From: a virus
Strand: one strand, 5' to 3'
Virus record (IMG/VR): IMGVR_UViG_3300008012_005684
Span: 1-38,045 of that record
DNA length: 38,045 nt
Part shown: piece after piece, positions 6,565-14,987 of the stretch
Layout of the letters: each line of letters begins with the position of its first letter
Numbering within the stretch: the first letter of the stretch is position 1
Made by a program: the position numbers and the translations under genes
Notes under the pieces: model-generated
What the model was told of the DNA's origin: nothing
The model's input: the letters and a program-made list of their open reading frames with translations, nothing else
Database searches by the model: none

Positions 6565-7566
6565 ATGAAAGTTGCTCTAATTACTGGTATTACTGGGCAA
6601 GATGGATCATACCTAGCAGAGCTTCTACTCAATAAGGGATATGAAGTTCATGGGATTGTTCGTCGATCTTCCCTGATTAATACTCATCGTATTGACCATT
6701 TGTATCAAAATGTTAAGTTACATTACGGAGACTTAACAGATTCTACTAATATAGTCAGAGTCATTCAAAAAGTTCAACCAGATGAAATTTACAATCTTGG
6801 TGCTCAGAGTCATGTCAAAGTATCCTTTGAAATGCCTGAATACACTGCGGATGTGGATGCTGTGGGAACTCTTCGCATTTTGGAGGCGGTTCGTCTCCTT
6901 GGTATGGAAGAGGACGTAAGAATCTATCAAGCATCTACTTCTGAAATGTTTGGACTTGTTCAAGAAGTCCCTCAAAAAGAAACAACTCCATTCTATCCTC
7001 GTTCTCCTTATGGGTGTGCGAAGGTATATGGATATTGGATTACTAAAAACTATAGAGAAGCATATGACATGTATGCTTGTACTGGCATTCTATTCAATCA
7101 TGAATCTCCTCGTCGTGGAGAGACTTTTGTAACTAGGAAGATTACTCAAGCATTGTCCAAAATTTCTGTTGGACTTCAAGAGCATTTGTATCTCGGCAAT
7201 CTGGATGCAAAGCGCGATTGGGGACATGCAAAGGATTTTGTTAGAGCAATGTGGTTAATGCTTCAGCAAGAAAAACCTGAGGATTATGTCATTGCTACTG
7301 GACAACAATATTCTGTAAGGGAGTTTGTTGACAAAGCTGCTCCTTACTTTGGTATGAAGATTGAATGGATGGGGGAAGGAGAAAAAGAAGTTGGATTTGA
7401 TTGGAATACTAAAAAACCAATCATCTATGTAGACCCTAAATATTTTCGCCCAACTGAAGTTGAGTCTCTACTTGGAGATTCTTCGAAAGCAAAAAAAGAA
7501 CTTGGTTGGGAACCAGAAATTTCTTTTGATGAACTAATTGAGGACATGTGTATCTATGGACAGTAA
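6565..7566 (+). CDS. gmd: GDP-mannose 4,6-dehydratase
   Basis: Encodes 333 residues, the normal family length. The enzyme converts GDP-D-mannose to GDP-4-keto-6-deoxy-D-mannose, the first step to GDP-L-fucose. Extended short-chain dehydrogenase features are clear: N-terminal [15 protein letters not shown] (NADP site), catalytic STSEMFG with Thr and Glu, YGCAK (YxxxK), [15 protein letters not shown], and the [14 protein letters not shown] signature of GMD. It is the first gene of the roughly 16-kb sugar operon and overlaps fcl by 11 bases. Confidence 0.96.
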   Translation: MKVALITGITGQDGSYLAELLLNKGYEVHGIVRRSSLINTHRIDHLYQNVKLHYGDLTDSTNIVRVIQKVQPDEIYNLGAQSHVKVSFEMPEYTADVDAVGTLRILEAVRLLGMEEDVRIYQASTSEMFGLVQEVPQKETTPFYPRSPYGCAKVYGYWITKNYREAYDMYACTGILFNHESPRRGETFVTRKITQALSKISVGLQEHLYLGNLDAKRDWGHAKDFVRAMWLMLQQEKPEDYVIATGQQYSVREFVDKAAPYFGMKIEWMGEGEKEVGFDWNTKKPIIYVDPKYFRPTEVESLLGDSSKAKKELGWEPEISFDELIEDMCIYGQ

Positions 7567-8476
7567 TAGTCGCGTTTATGTTGCTGGCAATACGGGTCTA
7601 GTTGGTTCAGCAATCGTTCGTATGCTCCATATGAAGGGGTATACCAATATTCTTTCAACACCATCAAGTCATTTTGACTTGCGTAGGCAAGATGACGTTG
7701 AGAGATTTTTCAAAAATAACGAACCAGAGTATGTCTATCTTGCTGCTGCTAAAGTTGGCGGTATTGGTGCTAACAGTAATTATCCTGGTCATTTCATTTA
7801 TGACAACCTGATGATTCAGTCAAACATCATTCATGCTGCTCGCAAGTTTGGTGTTAAGAAACTTCTCTTCCTGGGTTCTTCCTGCATCTATCCTAAGATG
7901 TGCGAACAACCAATTAAAGAAGAGTATCTGATGACAGGTCCTTTGGAACCTACAAATGATGCTTATGCCATTGCAAAGATTGCTGGTATTAAGATGTGTC
8001 AGGCATATCGTAAGCAGTATGGATTCAATGCAATTTCTTTGATGCCTACAAATTTGTATGGTCCAAACGATAATTTTGATTTAGAAAATGCACATGTTCT
8101 TCCAACTCTAATTCGTAAGTTTCATGAGGCAAAGACTGATGTTACTCTTTGGGGTGATGGAAGTCCTATGAGAGAGTTTCTCCATGTAGATGATCTTGCA
8201 GAAGCGTGTTTCGTTTGTATGAGAGACTATAATGATCCAGAACCAATTAACGTTGGTACTGGTACTGATGTAACTATTCGAGAGTTGGCATCTTCTATTT
8301 CTAATGTAGTAGGTTTCAAAGGAAACATGCACTGGGATGCTGATAAACCAAATGGAACTCCTCGCAAAGTGTTGGATGTAAGTAAAATCAAGTCTCTTGG
8401 ATGGGAACCTAAGATTTCTCTAGAAGATGGTATTAGGTCAACATATGAATGGTATCTTGATTTTGTTGCGGAGTAA
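7556..8476 (+). CDS. fcl: GDP-L-fucose synthase
   Basis: Encodes 306 residues from the ATG at 7556; a TTG at 7538 is an in-frame alternative without support. This bifunctional 3,5-epimerase/4-reductase finishes GDP-L-fucose from the Gmd product (synonym wcaG). Visible features are [16 protein letters not shown] (NADPH site), [10 protein letters not shown], and the catalytic YAIAK. The following [10 protein letters not shown] and [12 protein letters not shown] are typical. It overlaps gmd, so the two are co-translated. Confidence 0.95.
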   Translation: MDSNSRVYVAGNTGLVGSAIVRMLHMKGYTNILSTPSSHFDLRRQDDVERFFKNNEPEYVYLAAAKVGGIGANSNYPGHFIYDNLMIQSNIIHAARKFGVKKLLFLGSSCIYPKMCEQPIKEEYLMTGPLEPTNDAYAIAKIAGIKMCQAYRKQYGFNAISLMPTNLYGPNDNFDLENAHVLPTLIRKFHEAKTDVTLWGDGSPMREFLHVDDLAEACFVCMRDYNDPEPINVGTGTDVTIRELASSISNVVGFKGNMHWDADKPNGTPRKVLDVSKIKSLGWEPKISLEDGIRSTYEWYLDFVAE

Positions 8477-8478
8477 TT

Positions 8479-9078
8479 ATGTCTAAAGATGATTATGCAC
8501 TTCTTTTTCCTACAACTCTTTGGTCATCTGATGAACTGATAAGTATAGAAGAAAATGATAGAATCGCTGAACATATTATTGAAAATAAAGACAAGATAGA
8601 AGGTAAGGGTGCCGAGTCTTGGTTCTCTGGTATTAATAGTCCTACTAATAGTTTTGCTGCAGACTATAATTCTTATAATCATCCAATTTTTAAAAATCTT
8701 TTAAACTGTATCGATGAAAAATTAAAACAGTATGCAGAGCTTCTAAAATTTAGAACTGAAGTGATAAAAAGTAGAGATTGGTGGTGGAACGTATATGAAA
8801 ATGGAAATCAATATCAAGAGTTTCATGGGCATGTACCTTTTTACTTCAGCGGAGTTTATTTCTGCAAAGCTCCTCATGGATCTGCACCTATAACGTTTAG
8901 GCATCCAAATTTTAATCATTTCATGCCTTCGTATGAAAGAAATGAACTTAATGCTGAGTGTAATTCTATAGAACCGATAGAAAGATCTTTACTCATATTT
9001 CCTTCCAATCTAATTCATTGTGTCAGTGGTGGATCAAACACTGAACCAAGAATAACCATTTCATTCAACTACGGATAA
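8479..9078 (+). CDS. putative 2OG-Fe(II) oxygenase (TIGR02466-like)
   Basis: Encodes 199 residues. FHGHVPFYFSGVYFC carries the HxH motif and the aromatic SGVYY-type strand of the TIGR02466/PF13759 family. PITFRHPN follows, then FPSNLIHCVSGG with the distal His and the Arg of RITISFNY. It sits between fcl and the fucosyltransferase, two bases after fcl, so a role in modifying the sugar or its acceptor is possible. Substrate unknown. The family is common in cyanomyoviruses. Confidence 0.78.
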   Translation: MSKDDYALLFPTTLWSSDELISIEENDRIAEHIIENKDKIEGKGAESWFSGINSPTNSFAADYNSYNHPIFKNLLNCIDEKLKQYAELLKFRTEVIKSRDWWWNVYENGNQYQEFHGHVPFYFSGVYFCKAPHGSAPITFRHPNFNHFMPSYERNELNAECNSIEPIERSLLIFPSNLIHCVSGGSNTEPRITISFNYG

Positions 9079-9080
9079 CC

Positions 9081-9869
9081 ATGCTTTCAATAAACCGTCT
9101 AGGAAATCTGGGCAGACTCGCTAATCAGATGTTTCAGTATGCCTCGCTAAAGGGTATTGCTAGAAACAGAGGATATGACTATTGTTTGCCCCCTAGAAAA
9201 TATTTTGGAGTCAATGATGATAACGTAAAGAACTCTGATGTTATCCTTTATGATGTATTTCCGAATATTCTGAAATCAAATAGATTTGAATTTAATCAAG
9301 CAAATGTCCTCATGGAAAGGAGGCATGACTTTGATGAAGAGTTATTTTTAAATTGTCCTGATGGTGTCGATCTCCTTGGATACTATCAAACAGAAAAATA
9401 CTTCAAGCACATTGAAGATGAGATCAGAAAAGATTTTTCCTTCGATCAGGAACTTCTAGATACTTGTAAGGGATTTATTGAAGGAGATACGATCTCTCTT
9501 CATATTCGTAGAGGTGATTATGTAGTAAATCCAAATCATCCTACACAAACTATGGAATATTATGAGGAAGCTCTTTCCAAACTTCCAGAACTTCCAGTCA
9601 TAGTATTTTCTGATGATTCTGAATGGTGTAAGCAGCAAAAATTATTTGATAATGATAGGTTTATGATTGCAGAGGGTAACACAACTGATTGCGATCTATG
9701 CTTGATGTCTTTGTGCAAATATCATATAATTGCTAATAGTTCTTTCAGTTGGTGGGGTGCTTGGTTGGCAAATAGTAAACAAGTTATTGCTCCTAAGAAC
9801 TGGTTTGGCGGAGACTGCGCCCAAAAAAGTATTGACGATCTTCCTTTCGGTAATTTTGAATTCTTATGA
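9081..9869 (+). CDS. alpha-1,2-fucosyltransferase (GT11)
   Basis: Encodes 262 residues. Three family 11 motifs are clear: N-terminal LGNLGRLANQMFQYASLKG, central HIRRGDYV (the HxRRxD motif that binds GDP-fucose), and C-terminal NSSFSWWGAWL. The enzyme moves fucose from GDP-fucose to a galactose or similar acceptor. The donor is made by gmd and fcl just upstream, so donor and transferase are supplied together. It shares an ATGA overlap with the next gene. The acceptor is unknown. Confidence 0.92.
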   Translation: MLSINRLGNLGRLANQMFQYASLKGIARNRGYDYCLPPRKYFGVNDDNVKNSDVILYDVFPNILKSNRFEFNQANVLMERRHDFDEELFLNCPDGVDLLGYYQTEKYFKHIEDEIRKDFSFDQELLDTCKGFIEGDTISLHIRRGDYVVNPNHPTQTMEYYEEALSKLPELPVIVFSDDSEWCKQQKLFDNDRFMIAEGNTTDCDLCLMSLCKYHIIANSSFSWWGAWLANSKQVIAPKNWFGGDCAQKSIDDLPFGNFEFL

Positions 9870-10726
9870 AAACTATTATTATCTCCTCTGATCATAACGG
9901 AGTTGAGAACAAACAACAACTTAAAACCTACTTGAAGGGGGAGGGGTATCAAGTAATTGATATTGGTCCATATACTTCTGATGTCAGTGTTGACTATGTT
10001 GATTATGCTGCACAACTTGCTACAATTGTAGGTAGCAAAGAAGCAGATCGTGGTATTTTGATCTGCGGAACTGGTGTTGGTATGAGTATTGTCGCCAACC
10101 GTTTTGCTGGTGTACGTGCGGTACTTGCACACAATGAGTTGACTGCTGTTAAGTCCAGAGAGCACAATGACTCTAATGTCCTCTGCCTGGGCACCTGGTT
10201 GTCCTCTCAGATTGAAATGCGAGAGATGTCAACTATGTGGTTGAATGAAGCATGGGGGGAAGGTCGCCATGTCAAACGAGTAACAAAGATCGATTCGAAT
10301 ACTGGAATCGTCCTTACCAACGGTGTCTTTGATATTCTCCATAAGGGACATATTGAACTTCTTAAGTTTGCGAAATCTCAGGGCACTAAACTGATTGTTG
10401 CTATTGATTCTGATCGTCGCGTCAAAGAACTGAAAGGAGATAGTCGCCCTATCAATAATGAAGAAGATCGCCGTAAGGTTCTAGAAACCAATCGATATGT
10501 TGATGAAGTTGTAATCTTTGATTCTACTGAAGAACTTCAGGGATTCTATCAGACTCTTGCTCCAGACGTTATTGTGAAAGGATCTGAGTGGACTGCTGAT
10601 GAAGTCAGGGAACGAGATGTTATCCCCGAAGATATTCAGATCAAGGTATATCCCTTAGTTGGAAATTATTCAACAACCAATACAATGCACAAGATCAGGG
10701 AGTTGGAAACATGCGAGAAAATCTGA
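9866..10726 (+). CDS. RpiB-like isomerase fused to HldC-like nucleotidyltransferase
   Basis: Encodes 286 residues in two domains. Residues 1-140 match the RpiB/LacAB sugar-phosphate isomerases: SSDHNGVENK at the N terminus, ICGTGVGMSIVANRFAGVRA with the catalytic Cys, and REHNDSNVLCLG. Residues 145-286 match the cytidylyltransferase-like HldC/HldE C-terminal domain, which adenylylates heptose-1-phosphate: LTNGVFDILHKGH carries HxGH, and YSTTNTMHKI carries the C-terminal STT motif. The pairing of these domains is unusual; the isomerase may replace GmhA. It is followed by a matching kinase. Exact sugar unproven. Confidence 0.85.
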   Translation: MKTIIISSDHNGVENKQQLKTYLKGEGYQVIDIGPYTSDVSVDYVDYAAQLATIVGSKEADRGILICGTGVGMSIVANRFAGVRAVLAHNELTAVKSREHNDSNVLCLGTWLSSQIEMREMSTMWLNEAWGEGRHVKRVTKIDSNTGIVLTNGVFDILHKGHIELLKFAKSQGTKLIVAIDSDRRVKELKGDSRPINNEEDRRKVLETNRYVDEVVIFDSTEELQGFYQTLAPDVIVKGSEWTADEVRERDVIPEDIQIKVYPLVGNYSTTNTMHKIRELETCEKI

Positions 10727-11490
10727 AATATCTAATTGTTGGCGATACTATTATTGATGAGACCGTAGAACTGAAAGCTTGCGGTCTTTCATTGGAGTCT
10801 CCTACTATCAAAACTACTCCAGAAAGTCATTATTATCATTATGGCGGTGCGGCAAACGTAGCAAAGTTTTTAGCAGGGTTTGAAAGGGATGTAACCTTTC
10901 TAACCTCTATGGGAGATGATCATTGTGATAACTTTGAATCTCTCTATAAGGTTAGAGTAGTAAATCATTTTCAAGGTAAGAATAACGTAAAGACTCGTTA
11001 TTGGGTTTCTCATGGAGATTCTCGATACAAGCATCTTCAAATCAATGAAGTCAATGATGAGTTCTCTCATTCTTTTTTAACTGATGGTGGAGTTCATCTT
11101 CCAGAGTTTGATATTATTGCTTTTGCTGATTATCGTTGTGGATTTATTACTGAAACTTTCATCAAACATGCTACAGATTCTGGAAAAATAACTTACGCAT
11201 CATCTCAAGTCTCAAGTAAACAAGCAAACTATGATCGATATTTTGATGTTGATTATTTTGTTTGTAATGAGAGTGAATCGAAGCACACTGATAGGATTAC
11301 AAATATCTGTGTAACTAAAGGTGCTGATGGGTGTGTAATGAATGGTGTTCCATACAAAGGATACCCTGTAGAAAACGTAGTAAATACTATTGGTGCTGGG
11401 GACTGCTTCTATGCTGCCCTTTTAGCAACTGGTGATCCAGATTATGCAAACAGAAAAGCATCTGAGTTTGTGGCAACAGGCAGTGTATGA
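10711..11490 (+). CDS. PfkB-family kinase, heptose-7-phosphate kinase-like
   Basis: Encodes 259 residues. It resembles the N-terminal kinase domain of HldE (RfaE1): GDTIIDETVE at the start, YYHYGGAANVAKFLAGF, FLTSMGDD, and the catalytic NTIGAGDCFYAALL near the C terminus. It is shorter than typical RfaE1 (about 315). In the known route the kinase makes heptose-1,7-bisphosphate for the nucleotidyltransferase encoded by the previous gene, which it overlaps by 16 bases. Together the two genes amount to a rearranged HldE with an added isomerase. Confidence 0.82.
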   Translation: MRENLKYLIVGDTIIDETVELKACGLSLESPTIKTTPESHYYHYGGAANVAKFLAGFERDVTFLTSMGDDHCDNFESLYKVRVVNHFQGKNNVKTRYWVSHGDSRYKHLQINEVNDEFSHSFLTDGGVHLPEFDIIAFADYRCGFITETFIKHATDSGKITYASSQVSSKQANYDRYFDVDYFVCNESESKHTDRITNICVTKGADGCVMNGVPYKGYPVENVVNTIGAGDCFYAALLATGDPDYANRKASEFVATGSV

Positions 11491-12179
11491 ATAAGGAAAT
11501 TGAAGACTGTTTAGCATTAAATAAAAGTCTAAAAGAAAATAACCTAGTAAAGTTGACCTGGGGAAATGCTAGTGTTCTTTCCGAAGATGGGAAGAGCATT
11601 GTCATCAAACCTTCTGGGGTCAACTTTTCTGAGCTAACTTATAGTCAACTTTGTATTGTAGATCTCTACGGCGGGAGGTTGATTTCTGGAATGAAACCAT
11701 CTGTAGATACTGCAATTCATTTGGAGATCTATAAGGCATTTCCCGAAATCAAATCTATCATTCATAGTCATTCTAAGTTTGCTACTTCATGGGCACAGGC
11801 ATTGGAACCAATTCCAATTTTAGGAACAACACATGCTGATTATTTTCTTGGAGATATTCCTGTTGCCCGTCAGTTAGAAGAGTTTGAATTGGATGAATAT
11901 GAAAAAAATCTTGGACAGTCTGTAGTTGATTTTTTCCAGAGCAATAAAATTAATCCTCTGAATATTCCTGCAATTCTTTTGCCTGGACATGGGGTTATGG
12001 TTTTCTCAGATTCCCCCAAAAGAACTCTAGAGTGTGCTATAGTGTTAGAGGAAATTGCTGAGATGGCATACTATACTAAGTCCATCAACCCAAATCTCAA
12101 GCAATCTAAATTCAGTAAAGATCTTTACACTAAACATTTTGAACGAAAGAATGGCATCAACAAATACTACGGACAATAG
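11487..12179 (+). CDS. class II aldolase / AraD-like epimerase
   Basis: Encodes 230 residues, the size of L-ribulose-5-phosphate 4-epimerase (AraD). Zn-binding and substrate motifs are visible: LTWGNASVLS, IKPSGV, IIHSHSKFATSWAQ (the HxH pair), TTHADYFLGD, and LLPGHGVMVF with the third His. AraD interconverts L-ribulose-5-phosphate and D-xylulose-5-phosphate; related enzymes are aldolases. Its place beside the heptose-like genes suggests it shapes or supplies a sugar phosphate for them. ATGA overlap upstream, deeper overlap downstream. Confidence 0.85.
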   Translation: MNKEIEDCLALNKSLKENNLVKLTWGNASVLSEDGKSIVIKPSGVNFSELTYSQLCIVDLYGGRLISGMKPSVDTAIHLEIYKAFPEIKSIIHSHSKFATSWAQALEPIPILGTTHADYFLGDIPVARQLEEFELDEYEKNLGQSVVDFFQSNKINPLNIPAILLPGHGVMVFSDSPKRTLECAIVLEEIAEMAYYTKSINPNLKQSKFSKDLYTKHFERKNGINKYYGQ

Positions 12180-12576
12180 TTACGGAAGGCAAGATCTTCC
12201 TCCCGTACTTAAGTGCGAAGAAAAGCGAGAAAAATATTGGGGATACATAACTACAGTATTCGCAACTGAAGACTTTACGCTGAAAGAAGTCTTCATGAAA
12301 GCGGGCACTCAAAGTAGTATGGAGTATCATGTAAATAAGGACGAATATTATTACATTCAGTCTGGAAAACTTAAGGTTGGTATGCGAATTGGTCGTGCCA
12401 AGAATAAATCTCTTGTTCTGGAAGCGGGGGATGTATTCCATATTCCTCCTGGTCTTATGCACATGCGTATTGCACTGGAGGACACAGTTGTGATAGAATG
12501 GTCAAACAAAGACGATGACACTGATTCAAACATCGTCGAAGATGGAAAAACCTACGTATTCAAGGAGGATGAATGA
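12151..12576 (+). CDS. cupin-domain protein, sugar isomerase-like
   Basis: Encodes 141 residues from the ATG at 12151, which overlaps the AraD-like gene by 29 bases; longer in-frame starts run deep into that gene. A single cupin barrel is visible: YHVNKDEYYYIQSGKLKVG (cupin motif 1, His and Glu ligands) and AGDVFHIPPGLMHMRI (motif 2). It resembles the cupin part of type II phosphomannose isomerases and of capsule-sugar isomerases. Possible role: sugar-phosphate or NDP-sugar isomerisation. Substrate unknown. Confidence 0.75.
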   Translation: MASTNTTDNSYGRQDLPPVLKCEEKREKYWGYITTVFATEDFTLKEVFMKAGTQSSMEYHVNKDEYYYIQSGKLKVGMRIGRAKNKSLVLEAGDVFHIPPGLMHMRIALEDTVVIEWSNKDDDTDSNIVEDGKTYVFKEDE

Positions 12577-13244
12577 ACTATCTTTTTGCTGATACAGCGA
12601 ATCTTGATGAGATTATTGAAGCTAATGAAATGGGCGCCATTCAAGGCGTTACCACTAATCCTTCAATCATTGCCAAAGAACCCAAGGGAAGTTTTGAAGG
12701 TCTAATTCAGAAACTTGCTGAGTATTGCGGTGCAGAAAATCTTTCGCTCAGCGCAGAAGTCTTTGCCCTTGATTATGATGGTATGGTTCGTCAGGCGAAC
12801 GAACTGTATGAAAAGTTCTCTCCTGTCTGCAATCAGTTCCATGTAAAGATCCCTGTTGGTTTTGAGGGTCTTCGTGCAATCAGGACTGCTAGCAAAGCAG
12901 GTGTTCGCATCAATGCAACTGCTTGCTATACTGAGCAACAACTGCAAATGTGTGCCTCTGCTGGTGCTCATTACGTTTCTCTTTTCTACTGCCGTCTGAA
13001 GCAGCATGGTGGAGACGTTGCTAAAGTTCTTGATCGTACTCGCTACTACATCAAAGAGAACTCTCTTGACTGTGAGATCATTGCTGGTAGTATTCGTACT
13101 GGAACTGACGTTGCTGATGCATGGCGTCAAGGTGCGGACATTGTAACTACTGGTCTTCCCGTTATTCGCGAGATGGTTGAGCATCCCAAGACTACGGAAG
13201 CAATTCAACGTTTTGATAAGGACTTCTCTGCGTGGCTGAACTGA
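12573..13244 (+). CDS. talC: transaldolase (TalC type)
   Basis: Encodes 223 residues, the short single-domain TalC/MipB class. GVTTNPSIIAKE, the Schiff-base Lys in FHVKIPVGFEGLRA, and INATACYTEQQ followed by SAGAHYVSLF are all present, with the SIRTGTDV phosphate-binding loop near the end. Transaldolase links fructose-6-phosphate and erythrose-4-phosphate with sedoheptulose-7-phosphate and glyceraldehyde-3-phosphate. Cyanophages carry talC as a standard auxiliary gene for pentose flux. Here it sits inside the sugar operon next to heptose-type enzymes, and sedoheptulose-7-phosphate is the usual heptose precursor. ATGA overlap upstream. Confidence 0.95.
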   Translation: MNYLFADTANLDEIIEANEMGAIQGVTTNPSIIAKEPKGSFEGLIQKLAEYCGAENLSLSAEVFALDYDGMVRQANELYEKFSPVCNQFHVKIPVGFEGLRAIRTASKAGVRINATACYTEQQLQMCASAGAHYVSLFYCRLKQHGGDVAKVLDRTRYYIKENSLDCEIIAGSIRTGTDVADAWRQGADIVTTGLPVIREMVEHPKTTEAIQRFDKDFSAWLN

Positions 13245-13576
13245 AGACAATTGTAGTCGATATTGATAACACCATATGCTCTCAAACATATGGTGATTAT
13301 TCAAAGGCACAACCATATCCAAATAGAATTTCTAGAATCAATAGTCTATATGATAATGGTTACAAAGTAATCTATTTTACTGCAAGAGGTATGGGTAGAA
13401 CTGATGATGATCAGGTTTTGGCATATGCTCACTGTTATGAAGAAACTTACAACCAACTAGTCTCCTGGGGTTGTAAGTTTCATCGATTGATGCTTGGAAA
13501 ACCATATGCTGATTATTACATTGATGATAAAGCAATAACAGACGATAATTTCTTTGAAGATAATCTAGTAAAATGA
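13232..13576 (+). CDS. small HAD-family phosphatase
   Basis: Encodes 114 residues from a GTG at 13232, overlapping talC by 13 bases; no ATG lies upstream of the catalytic motif. HAD motif I is VDIDNTICSQ, motif II is YFTARG, and the C-terminal GKPYADYYIDDKA supplies the motif III Lys and acidic pair. The family includes short capsule-biosynthesis phosphatases. A sugar-bisphosphate phosphatase step (as GmhB performs in the heptose route) would fit the cassette, but this protein is not GmhB by sequence. Confidence 0.78.
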   Translation: MAELKTIVVDIDNTICSQTYGDYSKAQPYPNRISRINSLYDNGYKVIYFTARGMGRTDDDQVLAYAHCYEETYNQLVSWGCKFHRLMLGKPYADYYIDDKAITDDNFFEDNLVK

Positions 13577-14262
13577 CAACTCAATACACAGCCAGTTCAA
13601 TTCATACGTTCTGTCAGTACGCGAACCAATATTTCAAGAATCCTGATGATGTGTCAGTGATTTTTGATGTTGGTTCTTTGCACTGTTTAGAATCGATTGA
13701 GTTTTCTAAAAAGTACAAGAATGCTCGTATCTTTGCTTTTGAGGCAAATCCAGATTCCTATCAGGTTTGTCTTGAGAATACCAAGGATATTGACAACATT
13801 ACTGTAATCAATCAAGCAGTCAACGATTATAATGGAACCTGTACGTTCTATCCAATCAATCCAGAGGAGACTGAAACTCCTTGGTTTGATGGCAATAGAG
13901 GTGCTTCTAGTCTTTACAAATCGAACGGATCTTACGATCATATCGAACGATATGTACAAAATGAACTAGAAGTTCCATGTATTCGTTTGGATACGTTCTG
14001 CGAAGAAAATGGTATAGATAGAGTTGATCTAATGTGGATGGATCTTCAGGGTGCAGAGTTGATCGCTCTCAAGTCCATGGGACAATTACTTTCTTCCGTA
14101 AAAGTAATTCATACTGAACTTGAAATGAATCCAATTTATGAAGGTCAGTGTCTGTTTAGTAACGTCAATTCTTTCTTGGAAGAGAATAACTTTGAACTGC
14201 ATTATGGAGACACTAATGTCCAATTCGGAACTGATTTCATTTATTTGAATAATAATGTCTAA
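13573..14262 (+). CDS. FkbM-family methyltransferase
   Basis: Encodes 229 residues. VIFDVGSLHCLESIEFSKK is the SAM-binding GxG-like strand-loop, and FAFEANPDSY, INQAVNDYNGTCTFYP and CIRLDTFCEENGIDRVDLM with WMDLQGAELIAL are the classic FkbM family blocks. These enzymes O-methylate sugars or polyketides and are frequent in capsule and LPS clusters. It probably caps or decorates a glycan made by this operon. ATGA overlap upstream, 8-base overlap downstream. Confidence 0.88.
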   Translation: MTTQYTASSIHTFCQYANQYFKNPDDVSVIFDVGSLHCLESIEFSKKYKNARIFAFEANPDSYQVCLENTKDIDNITVINQAVNDYNGTCTFYPINPEETETPWFDGNRGASSLYKSNGSYDHIERYVQNELEVPCIRLDTFCEENGIDRVDLMWMDLQGAELIALKSMGQLLSSVKVIHTELEMNPIYEGQCLFSNVNSFLEENNFELHYGDTNVQFGTDFIYLNNNV

Positions 14263-14986
14263 CGTATACTTTGCTCAACCTTGGGGAGGACTTGGAGATA
14301 ATCTTCAGTTTACAACTTTACCAAGACTTTTCCATGAGAAGGGAGTTGACTTTCATGTAAGTATTCATAATACTTACAGGAACCCAGAGATCTATGACTT
14401 TTGTTGGAAAGATAATCCTTATGTCAAGGGTATTGCTAGGAACAATCCTAACGTAGGATCTGTAGCTCCAGATCTACCTCATGGGGTAACTGATAATATT
14501 GTTTCTGCTGCAGAGATTAGGCATGGGTTTGCTGGAGACGGTAGATATCCTGAGATTTACTATGAAGCAGAATTTCTAGAAGAATACAAAGACAAAACTA
14601 TTGTCGATCTTTCTGCCCACACTCTTCTCAAGAATAATGTTGGGGAGTTTTATGATGCCGATAAACTGTTTTCTCTTGTAGAAGAGCACGTTCCTGACGA
14701 TGCTCTCTTTGTTACCTTTAAGAATGTAAATTCATTGTCTTTGGAAGGCGGATTTGCCTTTGAGAATAATCAACTGGAGATTGAAAGTATCTTTCAGTAT
14801 GCTAATATTATCAATAGCGCAAAGAGTTATTACTGCTTGTATTCTGGAGGAAACTCCATGGCAGCAGCGGTTAAATACAAGTGCAACTCTAAAGTAGAGT
14901 TAAACTGTTTCTTGCATGGAACAGTTGAAGAACATAAAAATAAAGGTTTCTTTATTTTCGATAATGTAAATTACATTGAGGTATGA
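14255..14986 (+). CDS. GT9-like (heptosyltransferase-like) glycosyltransferase
   Basis: Encodes 243 residues. The N-terminal WGGLGDNLQFTTLPRLFHEK resembles the GDxxxxTPxLR opening of family 9 heptosyltransferases. The C-terminal YYCLYSGGNSMAAAVKYKC resembles the donor-site motif near a conserved small-residue/His-Leu-Ala-Ala stretch, but the usual Asp-Ser and His are replaced. It is shorter than LPS heptosyltransferases (about 320). The neighbouring ADP-heptose-like genes make the match attractive. Identification is by motif only. Confidence 0.55.
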   Translation: MSNVYFAQPWGGLGDNLQFTTLPRLFHEKGVDFHVSIHNTYRNPEIYDFCWKDNPYVKGIARNNPNVGSVAPDLPHGVTDNIVSAAEIRHGFAGDGRYPEIYYEAEFLEEYKDKTIVDLSAHTLLKNNVGEFYDADKLFSLVEEHVPDDALFVTFKNVNSLSLEGGFAFENNQLEIESIFQYANIINSAKSYYCLYSGGNSMAAAVKYKCNSKVELNCFLHGTVEEHKNKGFFIFDNVNYIEV

Positions 14987-14987
14987 G

